Below are positions 5,114 to 7,281 of a stretch of 7,281 nucleotides of DNA, one piece after another. The notes under the pieces were generated by a model. The model had not been told where the DNA came from. It did not search any database and saw nothing but the letters and a program-made list of their open reading frames with translations. Positions within the stretch are counted from its first letter, which is position 1. The number at the start of each line of letters is the position of its first letter. Origin of the DNA: Fidelibacterota bacterium TMED108 (lineage in GTDB: Bacteria > Fidelibacterota > Marinisomatia > Marinisomatales > TCS55); assembly GCA_002172545.1 (NCBI GenBank), contig NHFJ01000027.1, forward strand, positions 17,146 through 24,426. Reading direction: 5' to 3'. The position numbers and the translations under genes were made by a program.

Positions 5114-5454
5114 AAATAGTGGTAACGTGTATTCCTTTTTTTTGCTACCACTATATTAGGATCATAGCTCTTTTCAATCATCTGGCCAATAGAATCTCTA
5201 AGCTTCTTAGATCGTAAAGACAGCGCTTTATGCTTTGGGTCTCTTTCAGAAAGCATAAGATATTTTGTACTCTCCAGGTGAACTTTTTTAAGGTCTCCGG
5301 TTTTTGGCTCGTCTAAATAAAAACCAATTTCAGATTCAATAGATCGCTGAATTCGCAAAACATACTTATACTCAGATGAAGGCTCTACTGGTTGAGAAAA
5401 AACACCGCTACTTAAGAGTAAAAGTGCAACAAACAGCTGCAACTTAAAAATCAA
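5086..5454 (-). CDS. 122-aa exported protein, last gene of three-gene operon, unknown function
   Basis: I place the start at TTG 5454-5452 because it overlaps the preceding stop codon in TTGA, the TTG analogue of the usual ATGA coupling. It also gives a clean signal peptide of 20 residues (IFKLQLFVALLLL core, VFS|Q21). A longer start, TTG at 5505, would add 17 residues and 52 bases of overlap with the upstream gene, and would place a Trp/Tyr-rich stretch before the signal. The mature part, about 102 residues, is highly charged: RIQRSIESEIG, RDPKHKALSLRSKKLRDSIGQMIE, KKRNTRYHYFYLDEF. It has no Cys. It is probably mixed helix and strand and periplasmic or secreted. The gene ends inside the last 28 bases of the plus-strand 77-aa gene. 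No family is recognised. Confidence 0.65.
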   Translation of the reverse strand: MIFKLQLFVALLLLSSGVFSQPVEPSSEYKYVLRIQRSIESEIGFYLDEPKTGDLKKVHLESTKYLMLSERDPKHKALSLRSKKLRDSIGQMIEKSYDPNIVVAKKRNTRYHYFYLDEFSKD

Positions 5455-5840
5455 AATTTTTGTCCATTTGTAAGAGTTAAATAGATAAGAAGTGAACCAG
5501 CGCAATACGAAATACTTGATGCTTTTCCTGAAAATTTGCTCGATCTAATAGAATCTTCTTTAAGTTGTTTTTTATCTACTTGACTGTGAACTATTTTAGA
5601 TTGATTCTTGTATTTACATCTGCGCGTATCTATGTAGTATCTAATTTTTTCTACAGAAGACAATGCCCCTAGTCCCTCTTTTATTGCTTTTTCTATTTCA
5701 GCTGTTTCACAGCTACCCACCCATTCCACGTATTCTTTTGAATTGACGTCAACTTGGTCTATTTGAGCATAGGTAATTTTGAAAAAAGAAATTAATACGC
5801 AGAAAACAAAGGATCGTACTGCTCTAATAAAATTAACCAT
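5451..5840 (-). CDS. 129-aa exported protein, middle gene of operon, unknown function
   Basis: Residues 1-25 form a signal peptide (Arg6, Arg9, hydrophobic FVFCVLISFF, ITYA|Q26). The mature part carries an acidic/helical region with WVGSCETAEIEKAIKEGLG (40-58), then VEKIRYYIDTRRCKYKNQ. The C-terminus has a hydrophobic 108-124 (SSISYCAGSLLIYLTLT) that could be a membrane anchor, helix or terminal strand. Cys43 and Cys75 may form a disulfide outside the cytoplasm; Cys113 lies in the hydrophobic end. The ATG at 5840 follows 4 bases after the stop of the beta-barrel gene and its stop codon overlaps the TTG start of the next gene, so the three are almost surely one transcript. No recognised domain. 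Confidence 0.7.
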   Translation of the reverse strand: MVNFIRAVRSFVFCVLISFFKITYAQIDQVDVNSKEYVEWVGSCETAEIEKAIKEGLGALSSVEKIRYYIDTRRCKYKNQSKIVHSQVDKKQLKEDSIRSSKFSGKASSISYCAGSLLIYLTLTNGQKF

Positions 5841-5844
5841 CTTA

Positions 5845-6501
5845 CTAAATACCTAAAACGAGATTAAATTGAATTACTGGAAGTCTTCCTATGTTCATTG
5901 GGGGTCCATTAACTTTTTCTCCTTCAAGCTTCCAATTTTTATCACTATAACTTGACATAAAGTAACCAAGTTTCCCCTCAAGAGATAATAACCTAGAAAA
6001 GTAATACCTGTAGCCAATATGACTAGAAAAACCAATCCAGCTTTTTGTCATACTGCTTCCGGTTTTTAATTTTATACTCGAGTTTCCATAAACTGAAAGG
6101 AAGGAATCCCAGTCTGCTGTTGGAGCTTCTGCTGTAATAGTTACAGAGCCTTTATTTATCATTGGAGCTAAAGAAAAATTAAGCTCCATTTTTTCTTTCA
6201 TTAAATAAAAAGTTTCAAAACTTATAGATCGATACGAAATACTTCTTCTATAGTTAGAGCTGCCTATAGATCCAAAATGAAAAGAATATGATTGAGCGTA
6301 TCCAATTCTAACATTTGGATAAATTTGATATCTCATGCCCCAGTTTAGTAGTAAATTTTTACCAAGAAAACCAATCTTTGGGATGGGGTCACTTGTTTCA
6401 ATTTTTGGATTATAGTACCCTGTACCAACAACAAGGTTGAACTTTGGCTGAGAAAAAACTATTGCCGTTAATATGTATAGCGATATAAAGTATTTGAACA
6501 T
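5845..6501 (-). CDS. Outer-membrane beta-barrel protein (OmpA-like/porin-like fold)
   Basis: The protein has 218 residues from ATG 6501. I chose this start over ATG 6555 because it directly gives a standard signal peptide, MFKYFISLYILTAIVFS|Q18; the longer frame would add a KFFCNFKPILVKY extension and overlap the start of the divergent gene. The mature part alternates polar and aromatic/aliphatic residues as in transmembrane beta-strands: FNLVVGTGYYNP, LLLNWGMRYQIYPNVRIGYAQSY, SISFETFYL, LNFSLAPMI, IGFSSHIGYRYYF, SLEGKLGYFMSSY, IQFNLVLGI. This gives about eight strands, which fits a small OmpA- or OmpW-size barrel. The C-terminus is Ile rather than the common Phe/Trp. It leads the minus-strand operon with two small exported proteins, which may sit with it in the envelope. 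The fold is likely; transport or adhesion roles are open. Confidence 0.75.
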   Translation of the reverse strand: MFKYFISLYILTAIVFSQPKFNLVVGTGYYNPKIETSDPIPKIGFLGKNLLLNWGMRYQIYPNVRIGYAQSYSFHFGSIGSSNYRRSISYRSISFETFYLMKEKMELNFSLAPMINKGSVTITAEAPTADWDSFLSVYGNSSIKLKTGSSMTKSWIGFSSHIGYRYYFSRLLSLEGKLGYFMSSYSDKNWKLEGEKVNGPPMNIGRLPVIQFNLVLGI

Positions 6502-6553
6502 AAAATATTTTACCAATATAGGTTTAAAATTACAAAAAAATTTGACCATTGCC
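6502..6553. promoter_or_regulatory. Short divergent spacer between barrel operon and right-hand exported gene
   Basis: These 52 bases should hold leader and promoter elements for both directions. The 12-base A/T palindrome TAAAATATTTTA (6501-6512) overlaps the barrel start codon by one base. Promoters may extend into the neighbouring coding sequences. No consensus elements are certain. Confidence 0.35.
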
Positions 6554-7281
6554 ATGTATTCAAAAAAGCTCTGTAGTGTAGCTGTATCATTTTTATTGAC
6601 TGTATGTTTAAGTTTTTCTCAAGAATTGAACATAGAGCCAACAGGTAGCGATACTTCCTCTACTCTATCAAGCGACTCATTAATTGTAGCGCAAAACAAC
6701 ACAATTCAAATAATAGAAGAAAAATATACAATCTATGGTATTGCAGCTTATGGAAACGGATTGCCTGTTCCAGACGCAGAAGTTACCTTGCTTGATACAC
6801 TCGAAAAGACACTTGAAAAAACACGAACAACAACTAAGCTATTTCGAAGATTTTTTGGTGGAAGATTCAAATTTGAAGATGTTTTACCTGGACATTACAT
6901 CATTTCTGTTGATCTAGGGACGCGAGTCGGTATAAAAAAACGTATTCATTTAAAAGATAAGGATCTTGAGCTGGGTATTGTCAAAAATGAGGTTGAATTT
7001 CCTAAATACGTAATCGAAGACTATACAGATTCTACACGTATCTACTACAATAGATTAAACACAGACCCCGTAGAGCCAGACTCAATTAACGTTCGCCATA
7101 TAATCGTTGAGCTGGATGGCAAAGCAAACACCGTATATATTGATTCAGTTCTCAGAGATAGTCTTTTTTATACCTTTTCTGGAGAGTTAACAAGGGACTC
7201 CATACCATTGGAAGAAACCTACGTGGTTTACAATGATTACGGCTATATTTTTCATCAAAGCAGATCTTTTAGAAATAGGGT
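6554..7281 (+). CDS. Exported protein with carboxypeptidase-regulatory-like domain, C-terminus cut off
   Basis: The frame stays open for 242 codons to the window edge. Residues 1-22 are a signal peptide (KK, hydrophobic core, LSFS|Q23). A Ser/Thr/Asn-rich linker follows to about 55. Residues 57-133 resemble a carboxypeptidase-regulatory-like sandwich: YTIYGIAAYGNGLPVPDAEVTLLD, GGRFKFEDVLPGHYIISVDLG, then KKRIHLKDKD. The GxF..xxVLPGxY core is typical. The rest up to 242 (for example IRHIIVELDGKANTVYIDSV-like strands, then SIPLEETYVVYNDYGYIFHQSRSF) is beta-rich and not recognised. The ATG at 6554 lacks a Shine-Dalgarno motif. It is divergent from the barrel operon with 52 bases between 6501 and 6554, so the two may share a control region. 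It may be an envelope protein assembled with that operon, which is inference. Confidence 0.75.
   Translation, partial: MYSKKLCSVAVSFLLTVCLSFSQELNIEPTGSDTSSTLSSDSLIVAQNNTIQIIEEKYTIYGIAAYGNGLPVPDAEVTLLDTLEKTLEKTRTTTKLFRRFFGGRFKFEDVLPGHYIISVDLGTRVGIKKRIHLKDKDLELGIVKNEVEFPKYVIEDYTDSTRIYYNRLNTDPVEPDSINVRHIIVELDGKANTVYIDSVLRDSLFYTFSGELTRDSIPLEETYVVYNDYGYIFHQSRSFRNR

Noticed and set aside
5455..5505. 17-residue N-terminal extension of the 122-aa protein from TTG 5505
   Set aside because: It overlaps the upstream gene by 55 bases and puts polar aromatic residues before an otherwise normal signal peptide.
6502..6555. 18-residue N-terminal extension of the beta-barrel from ATG 6555
   Set aside because: It delays the signal peptide and collides with the start of the divergent gene; ATG 6501 is sufficient.
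6735..6917. 60-codon open frame on the plus strand
   Set aside because: It is an alternate frame inside the right-hand exported protein gene, which has a signal peptide and a recognisable domain.

Overview
The window is AT-rich bacterial DNA. It most resembles a member of the Fibrobacteres-Chlorobi-Bacteroidetes (FCB) superphylum, plausibly a marine Marinimicrobia-like or Bacteroidota-like lineage. This placement is inferred from sequence character, not from a database match. It rests on carboxypeptidase-regulatory-like domains on two exported proteins, six predicted signal peptides that all place Gln right after a small residue at the expected cleavage site, a secreted M1 peptidase with a helical-repeat tail, and Shine-Dalgarno motifs missing before most genes.

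Left part (1-2691, minus strand): a secreted M1-family zinc aminopeptidase (2691-508) is followed after one base by a carboxypeptidase-regulatory-like exported protein that runs off the left edge. The second gene has no ATG, GTG or TTG start that keeps its signal peptide; an ATT start fits best. Divergently, on the plus strand (2821-3844), lies a row of four small unrecognised genes: three two-helix membrane proteins (127, 56 and 60 aa) and a basic coiled-coil protein of 66 aa overlapping the last of them by one base. The 56-aa gene is easy to miss.

Middle (3861-4879, minus strand): an Ig-like putative lipoprotein, tRNA-Leu(TAA), tRNA-Cys(GCA), and a hidden 48-aa single-helix membrane protein with the best Shine-Dalgarno sequence of the window. 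A 77-aa cytosolic helical protein is divergent from it (4880-5113, plus).

Right part (5086-6501, minus strand): a compact operon of three exported proteins, namely an outer-membrane beta-barrel, a 129-aa protein and a 122-aa protein. The genes are 4 bases apart and then overlap in a TTGA stop/start junction. The last one overlaps the 77-aa gene tail-to-tail. Divergent from the operon, a second regulatory-domain exported protein starts at 6554 and runs off the right edge.

Most of the window therefore encodes cell-envelope or secreted proteins. The peptidase and tRNAs are well understood. The small membrane cassette, the 48-aa protein and the three-gene exported operon are the parts I cannot connect to known families. 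I see no CRISPR, transposase, rRNA or phage gene, and no stretch longer than 300 bases without a gene. I do not claim a complete new system.
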